Positions 24,982 to 33,039 of a stretch of 64,000 nt of DNA are shown here, one piece after another. The stretch comes from Scandinavium manionii (GTDB lineage: Bacteria; Pseudomonadota; Gammaproteobacteria; Enterobacterales; Enterobacteriaceae), in contig NZ_JALIGC010000040.1 of assembly GCF_024764775.1 (NCBI RefSeq), positions 682,001 to 746,000 of the forward strand, given 5' to 3'. The notes beneath the pieces were generated by a model, which was not told the DNA's origin, did not search any database, and worked only from the letters and a program-made list of their open reading frames with translations. The first letter of the stretch is position 1; each line of letters begins with the position of its first letter. The translations under genes were made by a program, and so were the position numbers.

Positions 24982-27900
24982 TTAGTCGCGACGCCAGCTG
25001 AACGCATAACGCAGGCGGCGCGATGGCAGCAGGAATTCTGGCGATACGCTCGGGCTCCATGAATCGTCACCGCCGACGCCCATGTGGAACGCGTCCAGGT
25101 TCAGCCAGCAGCCCGCTTCTTCACGCAGTAAATGCTGATGGCTCACCTCATGCAGTTGCTGTTGACTATAGCGGCTCAGGCCAAAATGGAACGCGCCCTG
25201 CCAGAGATTATCGCTGTAGCGCAGTTCGCGGGTGTCGCAGCGCAGGCCATTTTCAGTGGGGAAAATATACGGCGTATGCAGTTTTTCAAGCGGTAACGTC
25301 CAGCGCCCCTGACGCGCGGCAAGCTTTCTGTCGGGGTAGTTTTCATGCGGTCCAAGGCCCAGCCACGATGCCTCTGGCGCAATGTGGACCAGCTGACAGC
25401 ACAGGCCGATGCGCGAAGGCTCAGGGATATCGGTCGCCACGGTGACGTCGATTTCTGCGTGTAGTATGCCGTCGTCGTCGACGCGCCAGCACTTATCCGA
25501 GATAAACAGCGTTTTCTGCTGATGCTCCCAAACGTGGCGCGTGTGAATCACCACCTCATCGCCCTGCTGGCGGGCTTCACAATGCAGCAGACGGGCATTC
25601 ATGGCGTACAGCCCGGCGGCCTTCCAGCGTTCAACCCAGGCGTTCGGATCGATGCGCGTGGCTTCGCTGACGCCAATATCGTTATCCAGTGGCGCGCGGG
25701 TGAAGTTATCCATCACTGGCGTCAATAATCCCGGCTGCTCGTCACGCCACCACTGGCTCAGGTGTCCGCTTTCCCGGCAAAAAGCCCAGCGCTGGCTACC
25801 GTGGGTGACGGTGAAAGCTTTTTCACTCACGGCCAGCTCCGGTGCATAACCCGCAACATGCGGGGCAGGCACGGCGAGCGGCGCGGGCAGCGGCCATTGG
25901 TCCCAGGCGCAAAGATGATTGGCCTCAGACCAGGCTGTGGCATCGGTCTGCCACACCTCGACGTTCAGCCAAATTTCACCCTCGCCCGCGGGCAGCGTCA
26001 TGTCCGAAAGCTCAAGCAACTGGCTGCTCTGCGGCGCCAGATTCAATTCGCATTCGCCTTCGGCCAGACGTTCACCATCGCGCGAAATCCACCAGCATAA
26101 ACGCTCGTTATCGCTGTGGCGGAACAAGTATTCGCTGCAGATTTCCACACGCAGCGGCGCGAGCGAATGCAGACAGAACTGGAAAAACTGCTGCGCGCGT
26201 TTGGCTTCAAACAACGCCGGATGCGGCGTGCGATCCGGGAAAACCAGGCCGTTCATGCAGAACTGGCGATCATTGGGCGTGTCGCCAAAATCTCCCCCGT
26301 AGGCCCAAAATGTCTGCCCATCGGAATCGGTTTTACACAGCGCCTGATCGACCCAGTCCCAGACGAATCCGCCCTGTAAACGTGGGAACTCGCGGAACGC
26401 CTGCCAGTATTTGGCAAATCCGCCAAAGCTATTGCCCATCGCATGGGCGTATTCACAAAGGATCAGCGGTCGCGATTCTTCCGGCAGACCGATCCATTTT
26501 TTCAGCGACCATTTCGGTACCGCCGGGAACAGCTGATCCTGATCGACCCGCGCGTACATCGGGCAGATGATATCGGTCGCGGCGCTATTCGCCCCGCCGC
26601 CTTCGTACTGGACCGGACGCGTCGGATCGGTGGTTTTCAGCCAGCGATACAGCGCATCGTGGTTCGCACCGTGCCCGGATTCATTACCGAGTGACCAGAT
26701 AACGATCGACGGATGGTTGCGATCGCGGCTCACCATGCGCGTCACACGCTCGCTCATCGCCGGTAACCAACGAGGATCGTCCGCCAGACGACTCATCGGC
26801 ACCATGCCGTGGGTTTCAATATTCGCCTCATCCACCACATACAGTCCGTAGCGGTCGCAGAGTCGGTACCACAGCGGATGGTTGGGATAATGCGAGCAGC
26901 GCACGGCGTTAAAGTTATTCTGCTTCATCAGCAAAATATCCTGCCGCATCGTGGCTTCATCCACGGCCTGCCCGGTTTGCGGGTGATGCTCGTGGCGGTT
27001 CACGCCGCGGATAAGCAGCGGTTTGCCGTTGAGCGTCAGCAGGCCATCAACGATGGCTACCCGGCGAAAACCAACATCGCAGGCTTCGGTTTCCAGCGCC
27101 TGGCCGTCGGCGTTAAACAGGGTGATCGTCAGTCGATAAAGATTCGGGATCTCCGCACTCCACAATTGCGGTTCGTTTACCGGAATGGCCAGCGCTAACC
27201 GTTCGGCCCAGTTGCCGCGTTCATCGACAGTGTCGCTGCCCGGCTTTTGCCGTTGGCGGCCAATTTCCTCGCCATCACGCCAGAGCACCGCTTCCACTTC
27301 GGTTTCGTTAAACGCCTCACCTTCCAGCACCACGTTAAGCTTGAGCACACCGCGGCTGAAATCCTCGTTCAAATCCGTGACGTGATAATAATCAGCAATC
27401 CGCGTCGGGGGCTTATGCAGTAGCGAGACGTCGCGGAAAATGCCGCTCATCCGCCACATGTCCTGATCTTCCAAATAGCTGCCGTCGCACCAGCGCAGCA
27501 CCATCACCGCCAGCCGGTTGCGTCCGGCCACCAGCACCTCGCTGAGGTCAAATTCCGCAGGCAGGCGACTGTCCTGGGAGTAACCAATCCATACGCCGTT
27601 GCACCATAAATGAAACGCAGAGTTCACACCGTCGAACACAATTCTCGTCTGCCCTTTTTGCAGCCAGCTTTCCGGCACCTCAACGTCGCGCGAATAGCAG
27701 CCGGTCGGGTTGTCGGCAGGCACCTGCGGCGGGGTGACCGGAATGGGATAGGTGACGTTGGTATAAATCGGCGTATCAAAACCCTGCATCTGCCAGTTCG
27801 ACGGCACCGGCATGACGACGGCATCGGGCAAATCGCCTTCGAGCCAGACATCCGGCACCGCTTCAGGGGCGCTAAAGAAGCTAAAACGCCACTCACCGTT

Positions 27901-28065
27901 GAGGGATTTTAGCGAAGCTGAAGCCGCGTCTTGCTGCCCCGCAAGTGGATTGCGCCAGCTGTTCATCGGCGCGTGGGCCGCTAAACGATGCCATTGCGTG
28001 ACGCCGGGGTTTTCCCAGTCACGACGAGCCAGTTGCAGAGCCAGGGTGGTAGGTGCAGATGTCAT
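24982..28065 (-). CDS. lacZ: Beta-galactosidase LacZ
   Basis: A 1027-residue glycoside hydrolase family 2 enzyme (1024 in E. coli) that splits lactose to glucose and galactose and makes allolactose, the inducer of LacI. The acid/base glutamate is in LGNESGHGANHD near residue 460 and the nucleophile in ILCEYAHAMGNS near 535. The N-terminal ARRDWENPGVTQ and C-terminal MGVGGDDSWSPSVSPEF are typical. The frame is intact. lacY and lacA do not follow; the next gene is ybaA. The promoter and operator upstream resemble the E. coli lac arrangement. Confidence 0.97.
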   Translation of the reverse strand: MTSAPTTLALQLARRDWENPGVTQWHRLAAHAPMNSWRNPLAGQQDAASASLKSLNGEWRFSFFSAPEAVPDVWLEGDLPDAVVMPVPSNWQMQGFDTPIYTNVTYPIPVTPPQVPADNPTGCYSRDVEVPESWLQKGQTRIVFDGVNSAFHLWCNGVWIGYSQDSRLPAEFDLSEVLVAGRNRLAVMVLRWCDGSYLEDQDMWRMSGIFRDVSLLHKPPTRIADYYHVTDLNEDFSRGVLKLNVVLEGEAFNETEVEAVLWRDGEEIGRQRQKPGSDTVDERGNWAERLALAIPVNEPQLWSAEIPNLYRLTITLFNADGQALETEACDVGFRRVAIVDGLLTLNGKPLLIRGVNRHEHHPQTGQAVDEATMRQDILLMKQNNFNAVRCSHYPNHPLWYRLCDRYGLYVVDEANIETHGMVPMSRLADDPRWLPAMSERVTRMVSRDRNHPSIVIWSLGNESGHGANHDALYRWLKTTDPTRPVQYEGGGANSAATDIICPMYARVDQDQLFPAVPKWSLKKWIGLPEESRPLILCEYAHAMGNSFGGFAKYWQAFREFPRLQGGFVWDWVDQALCKTDSDGQTFWAYGGDFGDTPNDRQFCMNGLVFPDRTPHPALFEAKRAQQFFQFCLHSLAPLRVEICSEYLFRHSDNERLCWWISRDGERLAEGECELNLAPQSSQLLELSDMTLPAGEGEIWLNVEVWQTDATAWSEANHLCAWDQWPLPAPLAVPAPHVAGYAPELAVSEKAFTVTHGSQRWAFCRESGHLSQWWRDEQPGLLTPVMDNFTRAPLDNDIGVSEATRIDPNAWVERWKAAGLYAMNARLLHCEARQQGDEVVIHTRHVWEHQQKTLFISDKCWRVDDDGILHAEIDVTVATDIPEPSRIGLCCQLVHIAPEASWLGLGPHENYPDRKLAARQGRWTLPLEKLHTPYIFPTENGLRCDTRELRYSDNLWQGAFHFGLSRYSQQQLHEVSHQHLLREEAGCWLNLDAFHMGVGGDDSWSPSVSPEFLLPSRRLRYAFSWRRD

Positions 28066-28078
28066 CAGATAAACCTCT

Positions 28079-28165
28079 TTGCGAAGCGCTCACAATTTCA
28101 ATCAGAATGCACCGATCGGAAAAAAGGGTAAAGGATCCTGTCGACAAGAAGCGAGCACGATCACA
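28079..28165 (-). promoter_or_regulatory. lacZ promoter with CRP site and LacI operator
   Basis: Read on the minus strand: a CRP-like site TGTGATCGTGCTCGCT (28150-28165, second half imperfect), -35 TTTACC (28127-28132), a weak -10 around ATTCTG, then operator TTGTGAGCGCTTCGCAA (28079-28095). The first nine operator bases equal those of E. coli O1. The spacing from CRP centre to operator centre is about 70 bp, close to the E. coli distance. This supports lactose induction with catabolite control. Confidence 0.8.
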
Positions 28166-28171
28166 AAGCGA

Positions 28172-29242
28172 TTATGGCAGGCCCAATTTATTCGCCAGCG
28201 CCGCCAGTTGGTGTAAACGATGGGCCAGATCTTCCGGCGGTTCCTGCTGAGCAGGCGCGGTTGATCCACGCACCACCAGCGTCACCGGCAGCCGGGTCTG
28301 GCTGATAACGCCTGCCTCGCGTTCGCCCGTTAGCCAGTCAACGCCCTGCTCGCCCGCTTCGCGAAACGCCTGACGAATGGTGGTCAATGGCGGCGTAAAC
28401 CATGCGCTGTCGGTGGTGTCATCATAGCCGACGACCGACAGCTGCCCCGGCACCGCAATGCCCTTTTCAGCACAGGCCCGCAGCACGCCGAGCGCCATCT
28501 GATCGTTCGCCACCAGTACCGCGTCAGGTTTAGTCGCATTCGCCAATAAACCGTGAGCTTTTTCATACCCCGACTGCGCGCTCCAGTCTCCTCTGGCTAC
28601 CGCGCATGGCGTCAGCCCGGCCGCTGCAAGCGACTGCTGCCAGCCCGCCAGGCGCGCCCGCGCCGAGACGGATGTTGCAGGCCCTGCCAGTAGCGCGATA
28701 CGTGAATGCCCCTGTTCAAGAAGATGCGTCACGCCAAGCTGCGCCCCCTGCGAAGGGCTGAACACGAGGCTGTTCACCGCTGCTTGTTCACTGACATCAA
28801 GAAATAGCACCGGCAGCGGCGCGGCCAGCTCCCGTAGCCGCTGCGCAACGTCATCTTCCAGCGGAACGTTGATCATCAGGCCATCTACGCGCTGTGCCAG
28901 CAGTTCCTGCACCGCCTCCCGGCAGCAGGTTTCCGCATTGTCCGTGACCATCGAAATCAGCACCGCGTAGCCTTGATCATCCGCACGCTGTTTCACCGCT
29001 GACGCGATTTGTGACGGCGCATGCAACGCCAGATCGGCGCTGATAAGCCCCAACGTCGGCTGGCGTTTACCCGCCAGAAGCTGCGCGCCACGGTTGGGAA
29101 CATAGTTGAGTTCAGCCATTGCGCGCTCGACGTTTTCACGCGTGCGCGCCGAGACGTTCGCCGCCTGATTTATCACGCGGGAAACGGTCTGGTAGGAAAC
29201 GCCCGCCACACGGGCGACATCGTAAAGGGTGGTAGTTTTCAT
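28172..29242 (-). CDS. lacI: Lac repressor LacI
   Basis: A 356-residue LacI-family repressor (360 in E. coli). The headpiece MKTTTLYDVARVAGVSYQTV keeps Tyr17, Gln18 and Arg22, the bases-reading residues of E. coli LacI. The hinge region includes YVPNRGAQLLAGK. The core has a typical sugar-binding fold, and the C-terminal heptad LAHRLHQLAALANKLGL indicates a tetramer. It lies upstream of lacZ in the same orientation with 106 bp between. An operator-like sequence over its own promoter suggests autoregulation. Confidence 0.94.
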   Translation of the reverse strand: MKTTTLYDVARVAGVSYQTVSRVINQAANVSARTRENVERAMAELNYVPNRGAQLLAGKRQPTLGLISADLALHAPSQIASAVKQRADDQGYAVLISMVTDNAETCCREAVQELLAQRVDGLMINVPLEDDVAQRLRELAAPLPVLFLDVSEQAAVNSLVFSPSQGAQLGVTHLLEQGHSRIALLAGPATSVSARARLAGWQQSLAAAGLTPCAVARGDWSAQSGYEKAHGLLANATKPDAVLVANDQMALGVLRACAEKGIAVPGQLSVVGYDDTTDSAWFTPPLTTIRQAFREAGEQGVDWLTGEREAGVISQTRLPVTLVVRGSTAPAQQEPPEDLAHRLHQLAALANKLGLP

Positions 29243-29271
29243 CGTTGTGGCATCCGGGAAGCAATGCCGTC

Positions 29272-29314
29272 AGTGTAACGGATAATCCCGCCGATGACTG
29301 TGAGCGCTTCGTAA
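29272..29314 (-). promoter_or_regulatory. lacI promoter overlapped by a second lac operator
   Basis: CTGTGAGCGCTTCGTAA at 29298-29314 matches the lacZ operator at 15 of 17 bases, in the opposite orientation. It overlaps the -35 (CAGTCA, 29295-29300) of a probable lacI promoter whose -10 is TACACT (29272-29277 on the minus strand), with 17-bp spacing. Bound LacI could block its own gene and loop to the lacZ operator about 1.2 kb away. Confidence 0.65.
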
Positions 29315-29315
29315 A

Positions 29316-29930
29316 TTAGCTCAGGACTTTTTCTTTTTTTAGCACCGGACGTGCGATGGATTCCGTGCGGAACCACGGTAAACAGACCTGGATCAACGGG
29401 CCAATCGCCAGCGCATAAACCAGCGTGCCGATCCCCACGCTGCCCCCGAGAAAATAGCCGATAACCAGCACCGTGACTTCAATCGTGGTGCGGATCCCTC
29501 GAATCGACCAGCCGGTGCGAGCGTGGATCCCCGTCATCAGTCCATCGCGCGGCCCGGGGCCAAAACCGGCACCGATGTACATTCCGGTCGCCAGCGCATT
29601 CAATATCACCGCGATGACCATCATCCCACTTTGTAGCCACAGTGATTCCGGCGTGGGGATCACGACAATCGTGGCATTCGCTGCCAGGCCGAGCACAATC
29701 ACATTGCTGATAGTCCCGAGTCCCGGACGCTGGCGGATTGGGATCCACAGCAGCAATACCAATGCCCCGGTGAGGATCATTACCGTGCCGATATCCAGTG
29801 AAAAGACTTTCCCGACCCCAAGATGAAACACATCCCAGGGATCAGCGCCCAAATTGGCCTGCACAAACATCCCGGTGGAAATACCATACAGGCATAACCC
29901 GACGTACAGTTGCAGTAAACGACGCAGCAT
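29316..29930 (-). CDS. YczE/YitT-type integral membrane protein
   Basis: A 204-residue inner-membrane protein with five or more hydrophobic segments. It has the family motifs GADPWDVFHLGVGKV and GAGFGPGPRDGLMTGI in the two halves, a pattern seen in Bacillus YczE-like proteins. The function is unknown. The ATG at 29930 has TGAGGT upstream. It is divergent from a MocR regulator with 87 bp between them. YczE-like genes are commonly found beside MocR regulators of the YczR group, so it is probably the regulated target and may transport a B6-related or amino compound (inference). Confidence 0.85.
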   Translation of the reverse strand: MLRRLLQLYVGLCLYGISTGMFVQANLGADPWDVFHLGVGKVFSLDIGTVMILTGALVLLLWIPIRQRPGLGTISNVIVLGLAANATIVVIPTPESLWLQSGMMVIAVILNALATGMYIGAGFGPGPRDGLMTGIHARTGWSIRGIRTTIEVTVLVIGYFLGGSVGIGTLVYALAIGPLIQVCLPWFRTESIARPVLKKEKVLS

Positions 29931-29969
29931 AACGACCTCATTATTAGTTGCTGAAAAACGCATCATCGT

Positions 29970-30015
29970 TAAAAATGGACTGATTATTAATGACCAGTTT
30001 TATAAAAGTGGACTG
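29970..30015. promoter_or_regulatory. Repeated operator candidates between yczE-like and mocR-like genes
   Basis: TAAAAATGGACTG (29970-29982) and TAAAAGTGGACTG (30003-30015) are direct repeats differing at one base, 33 bp apart. A partial inverted copy (TAAAACTGG on the minus strand, near 29994-30002) lies between them. The second copy ends 2 bp before the regulator ATG at 30018, so binding would cover its own start region. Confidence 0.6.
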
Positions 30016-30017
30016 CT

Positions 30018-31448
30018 ATGTCTCTTCGTCGTTCCGGTAGTCAGTCGTTGGTAAGCCTGCTGGGTCATTGGCAGGAAACCCCATCCCGCACTCCACTCTG
30101 GCGTCAGCTGGCCGAGGCGCTGCGGCTGTTAATTCTCGATGGTCGCCTGGCGCTGGACAGCCGTTTGCCTGGCGAACGCGAGCTTTCGACCGCGCTCGGC
30201 GTAAGTCGCACCACGGTTGCCAGCGCGCTGGCCCAGCTGCGTGATGAAGGCTACATAGTCAGCCGTCATGGCAGCGGTTCCCGGGTGATTCTACCGGCGC
30301 AGCAGCCCCAGGTTCCGACCAGAATGAACACCGTGCAGGCGCTGGACTTATCCATTGCCGCACTCAACGCCGGGCCAGAAATTCATCAGGCTTATCATCA
30401 CGCGCTGTCTCTTTTGCCACAGCATTTAGCCAGTACCGGTTACGATCAACAGGGTTTACCGGCACTGCGTGAAACCGTTGCGCAACACTATTGCGCCCGT
30501 GGTTTGCTGACGCGCGCTGACGAAATCATGATTGTGAACGGAGCGGTGAGCGGGCTGGCCTTGATTCTGCGGCTGTTGACTGGCCCTGGCGATCGGGTGG
30601 TGGTGGATAACCCAACGTATCCGCTGGCGATTGCGGCGATCCAGGGTGCGTCCTGCCGCCCGGTTGGTGTGTCACTGCCCGCAGAAGGCTGGGACGTAGA
30701 CGGTCTCACCGCCACATTCGCGCAAACGTCACCGCGTCTGGCGTATCTGATGCCTGACTTTCATAACCCGACCGGACGTTGTATGGACGGCCCGACTCGC
30801 CAGCGCATCGCCGATCTTTCAGCGCGCACCCGCACCACGCTGGTGATTGATGAAACAATGGTCGATCTCTGGTACAACGCCCCACCACCACCGCCGCTGG
30901 CTGCATTCAACCCAGATGCGCCGGTGATAACGCTGGGTTCAACAGGCAAAAGTTTTTGGGGCGGTTTGCGACTCGGGTGGATCCGCGCCTCATCGCGCAC
31001 GCTTTCTTCGCTGGTACAGGCGCGCGATACGCTGGATTTAGGCTCGCCGTTGCTGGAACAGCTTGCCACCGACTGGCTGCTGGAAAATGCCGACCACCTG
31101 CTGCCGCAAAGACGAAAAATGCTCGCCGCCCGTCGGGATATGTGCAGCATGTTAATGGCGGAATATTTCCCTCAATGGCGCTATACACAGCCGGAAGGCG
31201 GACTGTCATTCTGGGTGGAATTACCGGATATGCTCTCGACGTTGTTTGCAGCGCGGGCCGAAAGTGTGGGGATTCATTTGTGCACGGGGACGCGATTTGG
31301 ACTGGCTGGCGCATTCGACCGCTGGCTACGGTTGCCGTTTACGCTGGACGACGAAACGCTACAAATCGCCTTCAAAACCTTGCAACCGGTCTGGAATTCT
31401 CTGAACGGTCAGCAGAATAATTTACGAGCAAGAAAAATAATCTACTAA
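30018..31448 (+). CDS. MocR-family regulator, YczR-like
   Basis: A 476-residue GntR/aminotransferase chimera. The winged helix (about 20-90) has PLWRQLAEALRLLILDGRL and SRTTVASALAQLRDEGYIVSRHGSG. The fold-type I aminotransferase domain has the PLP lysine in TLGSTGKSFWGGLRLGW. The gene is divergent from the YczE-like membrane protein gene. The start has no strong ribosome-binding site, and a TATAAA at 30001-30006 lies so close that the message may be nearly leaderless. It is a different subgroup from the MocR gene at 11266-12726. Confidence 0.85.
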   Translation: MSLRRSGSQSLVSLLGHWQETPSRTPLWRQLAEALRLLILDGRLALDSRLPGERELSTALGVSRTTVASALAQLRDEGYIVSRHGSGSRVILPAQQPQVPTRMNTVQALDLSIAALNAGPEIHQAYHHALSLLPQHLASTGYDQQGLPALRETVAQHYCARGLLTRADEIMIVNGAVSGLALILRLLTGPGDRVVVDNPTYPLAIAAIQGASCRPVGVSLPAEGWDVDGLTATFAQTSPRLAYLMPDFHNPTGRCMDGPTRQRIADLSARTRTTLVIDETMVDLWYNAPPPPPLAAFNPDAPVITLGSTGKSFWGGLRLGWIRASSRTLSSLVQARDTLDLGSPLLEQLATDWLLENADHLLPQRRKMLAARRDMCSMLMAEYFPQWRYTQPEGGLSFWVELPDMLSTLFAARAESVGIHLCTGTRFGLAGAFDRWLRLPFTLDDETLQIAFKTLQPVWNSLNGQQNNLRARKIIY

Positions 31449-31454
31449 AATAGC

Positions 31455-31483
31455 GACGCGCTAATAGCAGCTATTAGCGCGTC
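31455..31483. terminator. Long perfect hairpin after the MocR (YczR-like) gene
   Basis: GACGCGCTAATA (31455-31466) pairs with TATTAGCGCGTC (31472-31483) around a GCAGC loop: a 12-bp perfect stem. It lies just after the stop at 31448 and may serve as a terminator in both directions, although the flanking T/A runs are interrupted. Confidence 0.6.
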
Positions 31484-31587
31484 AAAATAATTCGTCCATG
31501 ACTCATGAGATGATTTGTGTGTTTCTTATCGCCGAACAGGATCCTGTTTTCAGGTTTCAGTAATATGACATGAAGTTGATGTTTTTA

Positions 31588-31803
31588 TTAATGCTGGCGT
31601 GGGATCGGGAAGCCTTTAACTGAGATAATAAAGCTGTCACCGTCTTTTTTAATTTTTGCACCGGTGTCGCACCAGTCGGATGCAATGCGAAAGAACTCAT
31701 CGCTGCCGACATTCCAGTTCAGGCGCACATGCTTAACATACCCTGAGCGGAGCATTTCACAGGCTTCTCCGTAGTTAGCGGCTGTTGAAAGTTGTTGTTT
31801 CAT
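31588..31803 (-). CDS. Unknown 71-residue protein, second gene of an RHH cassette
   Basis: I do not recognise this protein. It begins MKQQLSTAANYGEACEML, has the segment VKHVRLNWNVGSDEFFRIASDWCDTGA and ends ISVKGFPIPRQH, with no signal peptide or membrane segment. Its start overlaps the stop of the ribbon-helix-helix gene by 4 bp (ATGA), so the two are translationally coupled. It sits in AT-rich DNA. Such an arrangement resembles toxin-antitoxin or regulator-partner cassettes, but I see no known toxin motif. Confidence 0.65.
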   Translation of the reverse strand: MKQQLSTAANYGEACEMLRSGYVKHVRLNWNVGSDEFFRIASDWCDTGAKIKKDGDSFIISVKGFPIPRQH

Positions 31804-32048
31804 TTTCTCTTCTTCAGAATTTTGCGTATCGCTTTGATTTCTTTAGGAGTAAGAGAGGATGACTCTTCTTCGGTATGCTGACTGTCTACCTCACCTTCGG
31901 ATACTCCCACCTCTGATGCCGTTTCTAGCGCCAGCTGCAGAAGACGTTGAGTTGCTGCGCTCAAGGTCTCGTTATGGACTTCCGCATAATGACGTAATTG
32001 CTCTTTTAAATCGTTTTCAATTTTAACATTCAAAACTGCAGTGGTCAT
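31800..32048 (-). CDS. Ribbon-helix-helix (CopG/Arc-like) DNA-binding protein
   Basis: An 82-residue protein. The first 45 residues, MTTAVLNVKIENDLKEQLRH onward, show the RHH pattern: a short beta strand (VLNVKIEN), then helices (DLKEQLRHYAEVHNE, SAATQRLLQLALE). An acidic linker and a basic C-terminal tail ending IRKILKKRK follow. It is probably a DNA-binding autorepressor or antitoxin-like partner of the overlapping 71-residue gene. The ATG at 32048 starts at the RHH strand; the longer frame adds residues without a ribosome-binding site. Confidence 0.7.
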   Translation of the reverse strand: MTTAVLNVKIENDLKEQLRHYAEVHNETLSAATQRLLQLALETASEVGVSEGEVDSQHTEEESSSLTPKEIKAIRKILKKRK

Positions 32049-32381
32049 GATCAAACTTCCCGTGCAATAAATTAACATGATTAATACACGAAGATGACAG
32101 GCCGATCCACAGATATATTTTACTTATGTTCGAGATACATTATCACCCAAATTTATTATCGGCCTAATATATGACAGTTAAGTGACAGTAATATTTCATT
32201 CCTGTGACGGCAACAGCAGGAGAGCAGATAAATGTTTAAGATTCGAGAAATGCACGGGTCACATTGAGAGGGCGTCTCGCTGTCGCTTTCACTTCTCAGA
32301 CTTTATTGCGCAACGCCCCGTGCATCTTGCGCAATATAGCATAAACTGCAGACAACAAAAAATAGTCCCGTAGTTTATTAT
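32049..32381. other. AT-rich intergenic region upstream of the RHH cassette
   Basis: No gene is supported here. The region includes the promoter zone of the RHH cassette and two copies of the 8-bp palindrome TTGCGCAA (near 32308 and 32328). Base composition is clearly lower in GC than the core genes on either side. Confidence 0.4.
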
Positions 32382-32408
32382 CGCCTCTAAAATAATAACC
32401 AAGAGGCG
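32382..32408 (-). terminator. Hairpin after the IprA-like gene
   Basis: CGCCTCT (32382-32388) pairs with AGAGGCG (32402-32408), 7 bp downstream of the IprA-like stop. The loop is AT-rich, and there is no long T run, so termination is likely but not certain. Confidence 0.4.
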
Positions 32409-32415
32409 AGTCTGA

Positions 32416-33039
32416 TTAGTCAGGCAGATTATTTATCTTCAGTTTGTACCCACCGCGCTCATAATCGATATACTTGTTCCTTTTTAACGAGGAAACAACA
32501 TTTAGAATACTACTGCGTGATAAGCCGGTACGCTCCTGAATATAGCTAAGAATGTTAACTTGATATTTCCTCTCTGTCGGAAGCTTATCCAGCTCTTGAA
32601 GATACTGATGAACCACGGGCGGCGTGCGTTGATTCACAATCTGCATATCGCGATACAACATGAAAGTGGTGTGGTAGGTTGATAACTCTGCGACCGCACG
32701 CCATAAACTGAGTCGTTCAATCTCAGGGATCACAAGCGATGCATCTACGCGAATGAGTGTACACGCCGTCTCGGCTCGAATAAGGTTACTGCGGATAGGG
32801 CAAAACATTTCAGTAAAACCAAGGACATGGGGCTCATTCGTCGTCCCCAAAAGGAGTCCATCAGATATCCTTAATACTGAGACTTCGCCTTGTATGACCA
32901 GATAAATATAAGATTTGTCACGCGTCCCCCAGGCAATTCTTTTTCGTGCAACAATATGTATTGTTTCGCCTAAAGGCGTAAGGGCGTTGATTAAAGTGTC
33001 AATTGCATCACCGGGACGTTTTGGTGGGCAAATCACCAT
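32416..33039 (-). CDS. IprA/YaiV-like winged-helix regulator with CRP-like fold
   Basis: A 207-residue protein, the same length as E. coli IprA (YaiV), with a similar plan. The N-terminal half (about 15-120) is a cNMP-type beta barrel, with YIYLVIQGEVSVLRISDGLLLG and HVLGFTEMF. A C-terminal helix-turn-helix contains LSYIQERTGLSRSSILNVVSSLKRN. IprA reduces hydrogen-peroxide resistance in Salmonella. It is probably a paralogue rather than yaiV itself, because the locus differs. AGAGGA precedes the ATG. The gene stands alone in AT-rich DNA, which suggests acquisition. Confidence 0.75.
   Translation of the reverse strand: MVICPPKRPGDAIDTLINALTPLGETIHIVARKRIAWGTRDKSYIYLVIQGEVSVLRISDGLLLGTTNEPHVLGFTEMFCPIRSNLIRAETACTLIRVDASLVIPEIERLSLWRAVAELSTYHTTFMLYRDMQIVNQRTPPVVHQYLQELDKLPTERKYQVNILSYIQERTGLSRSSILNVVSSLKRNKYIDYERGGYKLKINNLPD

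Noticed and set aside
31588..32048. Calling the RHH pair a known toxin-antitoxin system
   Set aside because: The 71-residue partner shows no RelE/ParE, VapC, CcdB or HipA motif, so a named system would be invented; only a possible cassette is reported.
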